Under the pieces are notes generated by a model that did no database searches, was not told where the DNA came from, and saw nothing but the letters and a program-made list of their open reading frames with translations. Positions 29,252-39,640 of a stretch of 64,000 nucleotides of DNA are shown in pieces. Numbering within the stretch: position 1 is the first letter of the stretch; every line of letters begins with the position of its first letter. The DNA is from Trichomonas vaginalis G3 (Eukaryota; Parabasalia; Trichomonadida; Trichomonadidae), in assembly GCF_026262505.1 (NCBI RefSeq), contig NC_067205.1, positions 22,415,585 through 22,479,584 on the forward strand, in the 5' to 3' direction. The position numbers and the translations under genes were made by a program.

Positions 29252-30283
29252 TCAATAAACTCTATACCATGCGAATAGAGTTATAAATGGTGGCATATAA
29301 TCTTTACCCAAGCCTGTTGGATTTGTTGTGAAAGTGTGTGAATGATTTCCTCCTGGTTCAGTTGGTCGAAAAGTCTTTTTTGCCGAATGGTTATAATCTG
29401 GAGATAAAACGTCATTGCCAGCATAATATTCTGAGTTGTATAATGGATGGTCTCTTAATGAGTGGATATGGTCACCAGAAAAGTTTGTAGTTCCTGTATG
29501 AGTGTGCGGTGGAAGGTTTTCAATATTTATTTTCTTTGAACCTCCTGCCGTCTTTGAATATCTAGCACAGTATAAGAATTTATCTACAATCTGCTTCCAT
29601 TCACCTAAACCTAAAACTGTTGCGGGGTTTGTTGAGTTCATTGATGTATAAATAGAACCAACAGGATATAATGTTTGAAGTATTTCATTTTTCATGCTTG
29701 TAATCACATCATTTACTTCCGACTTCTTTGCATAATTTTCGTTAACATATTCCTTATCTGCTTTAAGGTCTAAACATCCTGAAACCCATCCTGTATCAGC
29801 TTTAGTTTTTAAAATCTTTGATGTCCGTTCATGATACCATTCAACCCTTTCTATAATTTTTTCATTATCATTATCTTTTTCATCCACATATTCCTTATCC
29901 GCCTTCTTCACTAACACACTATCCACATATTCCTTATCTGCTTTCTTCATTATGTCATTTAGGAAACCTTTTATGAATTCCTCATTTAAATTAAATCTTC
30001 CAATCTTCAAAACTTTAGGAAATGCATTTAATGCGTAATATCTTTGTTCTTCTGGTGGAATTGATGTTATATCATCCGTTATACCTTTAATTTTTGAATT
30101 CATAAATAAAATTTCTTTTATATTTGATATCACCGCACCACCTTTGCAAACGAATTCAAAATGGTCATTTTTCAATACTATCTCCAAATCTCCATATTTC
30201 AACCTTTGCGTTTGTTCTGCCGTCTTTGAATTATATGCATATGTGGCGTATGTAATGGTCTGTGGTTGCTGTTGTTTAATCAT
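29252..30283 (-). CDS. Phage-type fibre/collar protein of P1
   Basis: 343 residues. N-terminal head, then KKADKEYVD stalk repeats (five or so), a coiled-coil piece, and a C-terminal domain with YPVGSIYTSM, GEWKQIVDKFLYCA, LPPHTHTGTTNFSGDH and the final GGNHSHTFTTNPTG...MPPFITLFAWYRVY. The His-x-His repeats and the PP(F/Y)I-T-hhAW-RV ending are those of phage short tail fibre/collar C-terminal domains. Probably the receptor-binding spike of the virion. P2 has the sister gene at 48234; the stalk regions differ most. Looks whole. Confidence 0.75.
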   Translation of the reverse strand: MIKQQQPQTITYATYAYNSKTAEQTQRLKYGDLEIVLKNDHFEFVCKGGAVISNIKEILFMNSKIKGITDDITSIPPEEQRYYALNAFPKVLKIGRFNLNEEFIKGFLNDIMKKADKEYVDSVLVKKADKEYVDEKDNDNEKIIERVEWYHERTSKILKTKADTGWVSGCLDLKADKEYVNENYAKKSEVNDVITSMKNEILQTLYPVGSIYTSMNSTNPATVLGLGEWKQIVDKFLYCARYSKTAGGSKKINIENLPPHTHTGTTNFSGDHIHSLRDHPLYNSEYYAGNDVLSPDYNHSAKKTFRPTEPGGNHSHTFTTNPTGLGKDYMPPFITLFAWYRVY

Positions 30284-30307
30284 TTATTACGATTTAAAAA
30301 TAAATAT

Positions 30308-31017
30308 TTAATCTGTTATCTCATCACCTATTTTTTCTATTTGAAATTGCCATAATATTTCATTCATGAATTCTAAATCACAATCAAATAGGTCAGTTAT
30401 TCTAAATTTAATATTTGATAAATCTTTTGAATGAAGAATAAATGAATTCCCGGATAATTGAAATGGATATGATAAAGAAAATATGTTTAAGTTGATGGAT
30501 AAAATGTTTTGTATTGATGGGTAAGAGTTAGGGTCTAATGTTTGATGTGAAAATCTCATTGGGGTATTAACTTTATCACATTTGATTAAAATGAAATTGG
30601 AACCAGTGTCAGAATACAAAACATCCCCAACATCTTTTTCAAAATTTAATATTCCCAACAATGAACGAAGACGAGGAGTACAAAATTTAATTTTCAGCGG
30701 GAATTTAATAAGGTTATTTATTTCATCAAGTTCAAAAAGTTTATCGGTTTTGATTTAAAATTTTCTTCATACCATACGATAAATGATTCATTTAAATAAC
30801 TTAAAATTGTGTTAATATCCCATTTCACTATCACATTATTTATATACATATCATACGTTTTTTCATGGTCATCTTTAATAAATGATATATAATCTGAAGG
30901 GTCTAAAAGAATGGGATTAAATTTACCACTCACAGAAACGAGAGTAACATTATAAATTCCACTAACTGTTAAATTTAATTCACAACTATTATTCGAAATA
31001 ATATTGATAATTGACAT
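30308..31017 (-). pseudogene. P1 virion-cluster protein, unknown
   Basis: Matches the P2 gene at 47499-48209 (236 residues, SIINIISNNSCELNLTVSGIYNVTLVSV...). Beta-rich N-terminal half, then FEKDVGDVLYSDTGSNFILIKCDKV. It lies between fibre and the next unknown gene; perhaps a penton-like or spike-base protein, with no motif to prove it. Not whole in this copy. Confidence 0.45.
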
Positions 31018-31515
31018 TTTTTATTACGATTAAAAATATGGTAAAGCGTTATTTTCCAGTGATAAATAAAACTAGAATAAGATTACCTCAAGAATTCATA
31101 AATTCAACGAATAAGAAATTCATTCATGTTATAAATTTTAGTGTTTTCAGAAAATATGAGTCGATGTCATATTCATCAAGGTTATATTTCACTTCATTCA
31201 AATTTAGTTCAATCAAACCCATATAATGACCATTTCATAAGATTTTCAGATGGTATTAAAAATGTAATTGATAGATTAAAATATGAACAGATTGACAATA
31301 TCGAATTTTTGGAATTTTGGTTTAAATATCCCGATGGAAAAAAGATTGAAGTTAAAGATAAAGCAGATACTATAACAAAAACAATTACAATGACTGATCC
31401 GATAGTGGGGAACAAAAAGAAATAAAACAAACGATAGAAACTGGTGAAAGGTCAATTATTATTGATTATGATTCAAAGGATTATTATTCGTTAATGTTAA
31501 TGCTTGAATATTAAA
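31011..31515 (+). pseudogene. P1 virion-cluster protein on the opposite strand, unknown
   Basis: Counterpart of the P2 gene at 46999-47505. Beta-rich, with a FLEFWFKYPDGKKIEVKDKAD segment near the end. Its position and direction against the neighbours are conserved in both elements. Not whole here. Confidence 0.4.
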
Positions 31516-32167
31516 TAGCCTTAACAAAGAATTTTTCAAGTGATATTTTATATTCATCAACTATTTTATTATAAATATCATTATATGTTAAATGAAGTTC
31601 AGTTGTTGTTCCGTTCTTTGATATCTTAATTGTGCTAATATCCTTTATAGGATTTATTTTTGCAACTGTTCCGCAGCATGAAACCTCATCATCTATGAAA
31701 AATTGAATCTTCACGTCTGAATCTTGAACATCACAAAGAATGGCGATAATGTGAATTAATGATTCATAAGGTAAAATAATTAAACCGGATTGGTCAATTA
31801 AATTTATTATTGAATCATAATTATCAGTTATGATATCGCGATATATTTTCATTAATTCAGAATTAATGTCTATTTTATATGGGTTATCAAGTGGTGCTGG
31901 GTATGTTGGATAAGTGGGAATTTCAACAGGTTCTTTACCTGGTTCAGCTAAAATGATTGGGTCTCCATCTTCTTTATTTTGCTCCTCCTCCTTTTTCGGT
32001 AAGTCACGAGTTAATAAATTTGGTTGAGTTGCTGACCTTGTTAATTCAGGACTAACATTAACTTTAACATTTTGAATAATTCGTGATTTATCATCATTTA
32101 CATTATAACCAACCGTAATCTCTGCTTTTGCGTTTGTGTTCTTTTGACTTGTGAAACGTCTTCTCAT
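31511..32167 (-). CDS. P1 virion-cluster protein with disordered N-terminus
   Basis: 218 residues. Basic N-terminus MRRRFTSQKNTNAK, a Pro/Glu-rich linker (EPVEIPTYPTYPAPLDNPY), then an acidic alpha/beta C-terminal domain (FIDDEVSCCGTVAKINPIKD). No recognised family. The P2 counterpart is at 46334-47002. Possibly a minor virion or scaffolding protein. Confidence 0.5.
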   Translation of the reverse strand: MRRRFTSQKNTNAKAEITVGYNVNDDKSRIIQNVKVNVSPELTRSATQPNLLTRDLPKKEEEQNKEDGDPIILAEPGKEPVEIPTYPTYPAPLDNPYKIDINSELMKIYRDIITDNYDSIINLIDQSGLIILPYESLIHIIAILCDVQDSDVKIQFFIDDEVSCCGTVAKINPIKDISTIKISKNGTTTELHLTYNDIYNKIVDEYKISLEKFFVKAI

Positions 32168-32251
32168 TTATAATTGAATAAAAAAAAGAAAAATATATTT
32201 AAAGTTTTATTTAGTTGTTACGGTAATATCCCAAGGTTCATCCTTGTTTGC

Positions 32252-33151
32252 TTATACTTTCTTTGTAACTGCACCAATTATGTTATTGATAATGGTTTGA
32301 GTTTCTTCCAGTCTTATTTTATCATTTACAATATCTTTAATCATTTCATTACATGCATTCTTAAAACCATCCGATTTTTCTAATTTACGTCTATCACTTT
32401 CTTTAATTAAATCAAAGTTATAACCTTGTTGAGAATAAAGTGGTTTCTTTATCAATTCCTTGAACGCTTCTGAAAGTGAAGATGAAGAAATTCTTGCCAC
32501 TTGAATTGGTTTAAATTCTGCTTTCATTGCTTCTTTCTGTTCATTGAACACTGGATCGAATAAAGCAACTTTAAAGAATTTCTTAGCTGGAATTTCATGT
32601 CTTAAATTTGCATATTGACCATCAAACTGATTAACATATCGTGGTAATCCATCCGGTCCCTCTTCAATAGCGTTTAATTCTTCATTGAAATAAGAATATG
32701 GATTATGACGGTATGAAAGAATTGGTCCATCTTTACTGTCTCCGATATGTTGTTTAACAGCTTTTCCATTTTCATCAAATTGCATAGGATAACGTTCATT
32801 ATATGCTTTACGTTTAGGATAATCCGTCATTGTTAATTTATACCCATTTATGACTTTAATATTTCCTTGACCATCAGTAACAAAGACTTCATTTATTCCA
32901 TCAGGCTTTCCATTTGGTCCTGTAATGTCTGCTTCATGTGCTTCCCAATTTGGTCCATGACGTTTGGCATATGCTTGAGCTTCTGGTAATGTTAAAACGT
33001 TTCTCATTTGTTTAACATCCTTTTGAAGACCGGCAACAATGTGGACTAATTCTTTCATTCCGTCTGGAACTTTCATAGTTCTATTATATGCACCCTTTTT
33101 GTTTGTTCCTTGTTTTAATGGAACCTGTAGAAGATTTGCAATTTCTGTCAT
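32252..33151 (-). CDS. P1 virion-cluster protein, 299 aa, unknown
   Basis: Conserved in length (299) with the P2 gene at 45402. The first 170 or so residues are nearly the same in both, the last third clearly diverged. The middle has [20 protein letters not shown] and [22 protein letters not shown]. It sits next to the packaging ATPase and is probably a virion protein (penton- or portal-like role is only a guess). Looks whole. Confidence 0.5.
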   Translation of the reverse strand: MTEIANLLQVPLKQGTNKKGAYNRTMKVPDGMKELVHIVAGLQKDVKQMRNVLTLPEAQAYAKRHGPNWEAHEADITGPNGKPDGINEVFVTDGQGNIKVINGYKLTMTDYPKRKAYNERYPMQFDENGKAVKQHIGDSKDGPILSYRHNPYSYFNEELNAIEEGPDGLPRYVNQFDGQYANLRHEIPAKKFFKVALFDPVFNEQKEAMKAEFKPIQVARISSSSLSEAFKELIKKPLYSQQGYNFDLIKESDRRKLEKSDGFKNACNEMIKDIVNDKIRLEETQTIINNIIGAVTKKV

Positions 33152-33192
33152 GTTTAATTATAAATAAAAAATAAAAATTAATTATAAAAAAG

Positions 33193-34007
33193 TTATTCGA
33201 ATTTAATGGAACCTTTATTTAAATCAACTATTATTTTTCCATGTTCTCCTAATTGTTGATATTGTGTGTAAAGTTCATTAATGCTCATTGGTAAATTCAC
33301 TTGATAAAGCATAACGTTCAACTGTTGACGACTAAAACCACTGAAAATGAAAAGGGTGGACAGGTTTGATTTAATGTTTGTGCTTAATGCTTTAAAGTAT
33401 TGAACAGCCATAAAGAATGAACACTGAATGTGTCGACATTGAGTTAATAATTGATTAAAATATGATTTCTCATTAGTTATTAGTTTTGATTTCACGGCAT
33501 CATCTAGAAAAATTAGTGAATGCAAAAATTCTTTATCAAAATTTGAAATAGAAAGTGTTTCAAATAATTCATCCCTTTGTTTATCAATAATTTTATCCTC
33601 TAATCCTTGCTTCTTGATTGTATTATATAACTCTTTATACATTAAAAAGTTTTTCAAATAATCTTCCGCTTCTTCTTGTGATAAATAAATAATTGGAATT
33701 TTTATTAAATGCTTTAATGATTCAAATGTATCATCTGAAGGTGAACCTGAACGGTTGATATAAATTAACACATGTGAATAAGGGAAGTGTTAGCAATAAT
33801 GATAATTTGTTTTAATATCGTTAATGTTTTACCTTTATTTTGTTTACCAATTGCTGCAGTGATTGAATTTAAGTAACATTCAGAATATGGAATTTTCATT
33901 AATTTTTCCTTAGATAGAGCATTTCTATTATCACTCAATGCTTCATTAATCATATCATCTACGTATGTATTATATACTCCTGCTAATTCTTCAGAATTGA
34001 AATCCAT
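33193..34007 (-). pseudogene. Packaging ATPase region of P1 (A32/FtsK-like)
   Basis: Genome-packaging ATPase of the Polinton/NCLDV type. Walker A GKQNKGKT occurs near the N-terminal end and a Walker B-like HSLIFLDD in the middle, followed by an RHIQCSFFMAVQYFKAL segment that fits the sensor region of A32-like ATPases. It is adjacent to the capsid gene, as usual. The region is not whole. Confidence 0.7.
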
Positions 34008-34031
34008 TTAATCAAAAATAAATTTATAATT

Positions 34032-35668
34032 TTAAACATTTCTATTCATCAATATTTCATCATATGAACTTCTATACTGTGGTGGTGTACCTGTTGGATG
34101 ATATTTCAAACCTTCATCCGGTGTCCATGTCCAATATGTAGTCCTAGTAAACCAAACCTGAGGAGGATTTGTCACCTTTGAACAGTAAGTGTCATTTTCA
34201 CCCTGAATGATTGGATAAGCTTTCACTTGTACTGTAACTTGTGAGTTGAAAGTTTCTAATCCATCAAAGAATATACCCGCTCCATCACGTTGAACTGGAA
34301 TAGTGCATAAGAATGAAGTTTGGTCTTTCCATGTTCTAGCTAATGGCGTGCCATTATCATCATTCAGTGGTCTAGTTAATGAGTCCTCGTATTCTTCTGT
34401 GCATTCATTCACTCCATCTAAATCAGAAGCTTGAAGCATACGTGTAAAGAATATGTCACCCACTGTGGTCATCGCTTGATCGGGGAAGTTTCTGGAATCT
34501 ATAGTGACCTGAAGACCTCGAAGCATTGGATTTTCTAAAACTGTTCTTTGCATTGCATTCTTCGGAAATGTTAACACAACATCTGTAACATTATGAAGAG
34601 CGTATGAGAAATCAGAGCTGATACCTTCAGGAGTGATGCAACCTCCATTTAGTGAACGAACGTCAATATGTTGAGCTGGAATCATGAATGGATCTTCCTT
34701 ACTGAATAAACGTGGTATTGCTTTAACTGATTCTTCAATTAAACCGTATCCTGGTGTAATGCATTTATCCTCTAAAACTTCCATCTTTGTGCATGAAATA
34801 ATAACGTCTTCAACTGTTGCGTCAGCAGATGTAGCGGCTAAGCTTGTAATTAATTTGGCAGGAAGTCCGATTTGTTGGAATTTGCGATCATATTTATAAA
34901 CATGATTCATAATCTTTTCATAATTTTCATCAGTTATCTTTTCATAAACGTAATTTTGTAAATCAGCAACTCTTAACGGGTCAACCTGAAAAATACCAAA
35001 GTATCCCTGAAAACATAATATTTCAAAATGATTTCACCAAATGATTTGGGATAATCATCGAACGCCTGAAATGCTAACAAATCATTTACCGGAATAATCA
35101 TATCAAAAGTGACATCAACTTCTTCATTTGCTTCTTGAAAACTTCTGAAGGGTCAATATATTTACCACATACTGAGTTATCATATTTTTGAACATTTATA
35201 TAATGAATGAACAAACTTTTTAACTTTCCTTTCTGATTTTGGTTTATATGTTGCAAATGCGAAAGATTCACGGGCGCAATCCATCTGAAGATAACCAGCA
35301 TCACCTCTTTCGGTTTCTACTTCTAATTGTTTAAAGCTTTGATTTGATGATTTGTAACCAACGAATAAACGCATGCATTTAAAAGCGGCATCACATGTGA
35401 AAGCTTTATTTGAAACTAGAGTTGCTTTAACTTTGCGTTTAATATATGTGTCACCTAATTGGTTCACATCATGAGCCGGATTTGTAATTCTTAAATGAGT
35501 TTGTTTATCATCAAAATATGGAGTATCAGAGTCATAGCATGAACTTTCAAGTTCTCTATAATATCTTCTACCGTCATTCTTTGCGAATATTTCATTTATC
35601 TTTTCGAATGAATGAAATACATTTCCATTAATTGGTTTAGTGTTTGGCACCAAATAGTTAGTCGTCAT
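34032..35668 (-). pseudogene. Major capsid protein region of P1
   Basis: Beginning MTTNYLVPNTKPINGNVFHS, this is a long beta-rich protein next to the packaging ATPase, with segments such as FPDQAMTTVGDIFF and a C-terminal YRSSYDEILMNRNV. By size, composition and position it is the best candidate for the double jelly-roll capsid protein of the element; I cannot confirm the fold by eye. The region is not whole; P2 has the sister at 42864-44504. Confidence 0.6.
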
Positions 35669-35739
35669 TTATGATGAAATAAAAAAATCAAAATTAAAAG
35701 ATGAAAATGAATTTTTAATTTTAATGAAATAATCAACTA

Positions 35740-35950
35740 TGGCTGCAGGATTCTTTAAAAAGTTATGGGATAAAGTAAAAAGAGGAGCGCATAAAGTTTG
35801 GGAAACATGAAGAAGGGAGCAAATTGGATATTTAAGAATAAAGAAGCAATTAGTGACGTTGCAGAACAAATAGCACCTAATGTTCCGGTAAGGGAAGTAT
35901 TAAATAAAGGAGATAAAGTTTATCGTCGACTACAACCGATATTGAGATAA
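35740..35950 (+). pseudogene. Small amphipathic virion-like peptide region of P1 (a)
   Basis: MAAGFFKKLW-type N-terminus followed by a Lys/Trp-rich amphipathic helix and a short tail ending near YRRLQPILR. Counterpart of the P2 gene at 42579-42794. Not whole here. Confidence 0.5.
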
Positions 35951-35970
35951 AAATAATATTTATTTTTCCA

Positions 35971-36207
35971 CTATCTACCTCCTATTTTATTAAGTATTCC
36001 TTCAGCAATTCCACCAACTGCGTTACCTGCTTGTGCTCCCATCGCTGGATTACCTGCTTTAGCACCTAATACTCCACCTATGATAGTTCCTGCCGTTTTC
36101 GCTACTGGTGCCAAAAAGTTTGCAATGGGTTTAATAATCTTTTGATGAACCCAACTTGCAGCTTTCTTAATTCCTTCCCATAACTTTTTAAAGAATCCTG
36201 CCGCCAT
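35971..36207 (-). CDS. Small amphipathic virion-like peptide of P1 (b)
   Basis: 78 residues: MAAGFFKKLWEGIKKAASW (amphipathic helix), then a Gly/Ala-rich hydrophobic stretch (TAGTIIGGVLGAKAGNPAMG) and ILNKIGGR. It looks membrane-active, like small minor capsid or lytic peptides. It shares the MAAG(F/I)FKKLW start with the neighbouring gene (a), although the rest differs. Confidence 0.55.
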   Translation of the reverse strand: MAAGFFKKLWEGIKKAASWVHQKIIKPIANFLAPVAKTAGTIIGGVLGAKAGNPAMGAQAGNAVGGIAEGILNKIGGR

Positions 36208-36256
36208 TTCTGATTTAATATTAATTAAAAAATATATTTCATCACTTATATTCTAA

Positions 36257-36276
36257 TTTTTATTTAATGATAAATG
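36257..36276 (+). promoter_or_regulatory. Element start signal before the 122-aa gene
   Basis: TTTTTATTTAATGATAAATG, a clear instance of the T-rich tract plus TAAATG arrangement. Confidence 0.5.
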
Positions 36277-36642
36277 AAACCGATTTTAAAAATAAATGAA
36301 ACAGAGGAGGAAGAAATAAATGAAAGTGAAGATGTTCAAAATAAAATAAACATTGTTAAACCCATTACTGAAACAAAAATTTTTTCATCTGTTGAAGAAT
36401 TTAATGACTATTATGCTAATAATAAAAAATTATTTGAAGAATTGACAACATGTAAATTGAATAAAATGTTTAAAGTTGATGGATTCAAAATTTCAAAAAT
36501 AAAAGGTGTTGTTAGTTTAAAATCTATTCCTCAATCAAGAATCACCTCATTAATGAAAATTGATGATTTAACAAAAAGAATAGAAATTATTGAAGAAAGA
36601 ATAAATCAAATAATTGATATCATAAATTCAAATAAAAATTAG
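36274..36642 (+). CDS. P1/P2 conserved 122-aa protein near the TIR
   Basis: Acidic N-terminus (NETEEEEINESE), a middle FSSVEEFNDYYANNKKLFEELTTCKLNKMF, and a C-terminal coiled coil (IDDLTKRIEIIEERINQIIDIINSN). The P2 copy (41877-42245) is nearly identical. The last codons run into the right TIR of P1. No function known. Confidence 0.55.
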   Translation: MKPILKINETEEEEINESEDVQNKINIVKPITETKIFSSVEEFNDYYANNKKLFEELTTCKLNKMFKVDGFKISKIKGVVSLKSIPQSRITSLMKIDDLTKRIEIIEERINQIIDIINSNKN

Positions 36643-36934
36643 TTTCAATTTCTTTTTACTCGTTTATGAGGTCTTTGATTATGACTTCATTGATTCCATT
36701 CAGGATTTAATCAATGTTAATTTTTTAATGGTTTATGTTTGGGTTGAGTGTAAATGTCTTACAATTTTGTATCATTTTTAAATCTTGATTTATTCAAAAA
36801 CGTAAGAATAAAAACCGTAAGAATCATACATTTTTTTACTTCATATGTTAAAAAAAATGATACAAAATCGTTCTATATTGTATGAATTCTTACGTTTACA
36901 AAAAAAGTCACACAACCCGCTCTCATATACTACT
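36630..36934 (-). repeat. Right TIR of P1
   Basis: 305 bp, inverse of 15404-15708 with no difference that I could find. Confidence 0.92.
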
Positions 36935-36940
36935 TTGCAC
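36935..36940. repeat. Target-site duplication of P1 (right), TTGCAC
   Basis: Matches 15398-15403. Confidence 0.9.
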
Positions 36941-37413
36941 AATTTTTTTATTTCGTTAGTCTTGTATTCAAAAAGAATTCCTTTCCAAATCTGCTATTAA
37001 ATGTTCTTCTCCATTCCCATATGATATCACTTGCATGAATTTTGTCGGAAATTAATTTTTTTTTTAAACTAATAAGCTTGAAATCTTATTCTTCGCGTGT
37101 AAACCTTTCAATCCCCTCATATTTTGAGATACAGACACAAAGAATATGATTTCAAGTTTAGATTCATTATCATTCAGTGAGAATATATTAATTCTATACA
37201 TATTGCTAGTGGATGTTTTCTCTTAAGATTTATATCGCATGTGTTAACATACCCACAAATCCAAATACTTCTAAAACTGAGAAAGTATGGAATATAAATT
37301 CCCATTAAACTTTATAAACATAACCAATAGATCACTAAAAATTTAGATTGTGTAGTATAAGAATACTAACATGAACTTTTAAAAGATTCTATATTAATAA
37401 CATTAATCAACAA
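36941..37413. other. Host intergenic
   Basis: AT-rich, 3' to the coiled-coil gene; nothing recognised. It is the continuation of the host DNA left of 15398. Confidence 0.5.
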
Positions 37414-38913
37414 CTAATATAGAGGTCTACCACACTCAGAACAAGTTTCTCTATATTGAGGTGGATGGAACATCATATATTCTTGATGTTCTTCTTTGAC
37501 AATTTCTAATAAACGTTCTATTTCTATCTCAACATTTTGAGGATTGAATCTTTGACCTAATGCATCTGCAAGAAGAAAACCATATCTGCTTAATGTGAGC
37601 ATATCATTCTCGTAGACTTTGATGGTCTCCGTATTTTTATAGTTCTCATCTTTTGTTTTTGTCAACATCGCTTCTAATCTTATGATCTCATGATTTAATC
37701 TCTTTATTTCAGTTTGAGCTTCTTCAAACTTTTGTTCGATATTCCTTTTCTCACAAAGTGAATCTGAATACTTAAGTCTATATGCGTCTTTTTCAATTGA
37801 TTCGTTAGCACTTGTTCTAACAGATTTTTCCAATGAAGAAATCTTTTCGAAAAGTTTTCCTTTTTCGTCAAGCATTGCAGCATTTTCAGATCTTAAAACA
37901 GATATTGTTTGCATTAATGTATCATAATTCTGTTTCAGTTGAGAATAAAGAGCTTTTTGCACTAAAACTTCATTTTCTGCTTTATCTGCTCTCTGATTAA
38001 GTATTTCAATATCATCATTAGTTGTTTCTTTTTCTTCTTTTGATTTAAGTTTCTGTTGCAAATCTTTGATGTTTTTCTTCAGGGCAATGATTTCTTTTTG
38101 AGCATTGATCCTTCTATGCCTTTCAACTTTAAGTTCTTTCGAAAAATTATTATGATTTGCTGAATTTTGTGAATATTCTGATGACATTCCATTTTCAGGA
38201 GAATCAATGATCGAATCATTCTGAATTTTTAGAGGGTTTATGCCTTCAGACACACTATCTTGCGTAAGCTTACTAATTTTTGATGTCTCAGAAATGGATG
38301 ATTTCAAATCTTGAATTTCTTTCTTCAGGTGAACATCAATTGATTTAAGTTTTTGATATTTGACTTTCAGATCATTGTATTTTTTAATACTGACTTCATT
38401 CTTATCTTCAAGCTTGGGTTTATCAGAATTTATATATTTTTGTCGTAATTTTGTTAATTGATCTTGAACATCCAAAAGTTGTTCTTGAAGATCTTCGGCA
38501 ATTTGACTTTGCATTGATGATAGTGATCGAGATTTATCTATTTCTTCAATTATTGATCTTTTGGTTGTAGGCGAAGTATTTCCTTGGGAGTAGGCATCAT
38601 TCCTCGAATTAGTACGAATCGGATTATATAAATCATTTAAACTTTTGATTTTATATGAAGATTGAAAATCTGTGTATTGTTTTTGATCCAAAACAGTTTC
38701 ATTTGAGTGTAATCCTCTATTTAAAGTTGATAATCGATCAATTAATAGTTTTAATAGCTTTGAAACCTTTCTATCAACCATTTTTTCATCCTGAATGTCT
38801 TTAACTAAAAGATTGGCATCGGTTTGATCTATCCCTAGAATATTTCGGACTTGCTCAGCATTGTGATCTGCAATGTAGCCAATGGTTTCAATCTTATCAC
38901 TATAATAGGTCAT
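37414..38913 (-). CDS. Long coiled-coil protein, host, unknown
   Basis: 499 residues. Residues 1-110 are helical with Asp/Leu heptads. From about 125 to 460 there is almost continuous coiled coil, broken by a Ser/Asn-rich loop near 215-265. The C-terminal end has EHQEYMMFHPPQYRETCSECGRPLY: a short Cys pair (CSEC) after a Pro kink. This resembles centrosome/basal-body or Golgi scaffold proteins; no specific family recognised. It is the only host gene between two Polintons of the same family. Confidence 0.7.
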   Translation of the reverse strand: MTYYSDKIETIGYIADHNAEQVRNILGIDQTDANLLVKDIQDEKMVDRKVSKLLKLLIDRLSTLNRGLHSNETVLDQKQYTDFQSSYKIKSLNDLYNPIRTNSRNDAYSQGNTSPTTKRSIIEEIDKSRSLSSMQSQIAEDLQEQLLDVQDQLTKLRQKYINSDKPKLEDKNEVSIKKYNDLKVKYQKLKSIDVHLKKEIQDLKSSISETSKISKLTQDSVSEGINPLKIQNDSIIDSPENGMSSEYSQNSANHNNFSKELKVERHRRINAQKEIIALKKNIKDLQQKLKSKEEKETTNDDIEILNQRADKAENEVLVQKALYSQLKQNYDTLMQTISVLRSENAAMLDEKGKLFEKISSLEKSVRTSANESIEKDAYRLKYSDSLCEKRNIEQKFEEAQTEIKRLNHEIIRLEAMLTKTKDENYKNTETIKVYENDMLTLSRYGFLLADALGQRFNPQNVEIEIERLLEIVKEEHQEYMMFHPPQYRETCSECGRPLY

Positions 38914-39034
38914 TTCTAAATCTGCTTAACGTACAGTATTTTGAATTAAGAATTTCAGTCGGTCATTTTAAATATATACATGGAGAAACATATAAAGATG
39001 ATGGAATTCTTGTTTGAGTATCAAATTTTAAAAA

Positions 39035-39040
39035 TTATAT
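39035..39040. repeat. Target-site duplication of P2 (left), TTATAT
   Basis: Matches 56956-56961 outside the right end. Confidence 0.85.
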
Positions 39041-39243
39041 AGTAGTAGGATATGAAGGGTTGTGTGACTTTTTTTGTTACATCTATATATAGACGATGCA
39101 TTAAAATATATTTATTTATAAATCATTAAAAAATTAACATTAATTTTAAAATAATTTATTTTTTTATCTTTTATAAAAGAAGCTATATATAGATGATGTC
39201 AGATATTCCGCGATTAATTAAACATTGTTTAAATCCTGAATGG
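39041..39243 (+). repeat. Left TIR of P2
   Basis: 203 bp near-identical to the inverted right end. Beyond 39243 the left end continues with sequence found further in from the right end (56220-56650), so it looks like an internally shortened version of the longer right end. Confidence 0.88.
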
Positions 39244-39640
39244 AATCAATGGAGTCATAATCAAAGACCTCATAAACGAGTAAAAGAAATTAGAAATAAT
39301 TATTTTCATGAATAAAAAATAAACTTTAAAAATTCATGTCTTACATTTTTGAATAATTTATTTTTTTATTTTGTATGAAATGAGTGAATCAAAATTCGTG
39401 ACTGTAAATCAATTAATGAATAAACTTTCACCAATTCTCACCCAGGTTAAACAAGTAGACGTTTATTTTGATGATTACATACAAAGTTTATTTTATAAAG
39501 GTAAGTTTAATATTAAACCTATTGCTTTTGCATTTGATGGTAAATTAATCGAAAATTCAAAAATTTGGGAATTAATTCCGGATATTGAATTTATAACAAA
39601 TATTAAGGATAAATGGTTTAAACAACAAAACTGTTGCATG

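Larger units (their letters stand above)
15404..36934. mobile_element. Polinton/Maverick element P1, 21.5 kb
   Basis: Virus-like DNA transposon bounded by 305-bp TIRs beginning AGTAGTATATGAGAGCGGGT and by a 6-bp duplication. It holds the Polinton core: protein-primed family B polymerase, retroviral-type integrase, A32/FtsK-like packaging ATPase and capsid genes, plus fibre, small amphipathic peptides and several unknowns. Left-half genes lie on plus, most right-half genes on minus, with an extra module (22777-29160) between. The element is broken, with roughly ten breaks, but the polymerase, fibre, KilA-N and primase frames look whole. TIRs with no difference that I could find indicate a recent insertion. 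Confidence 0.93.
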
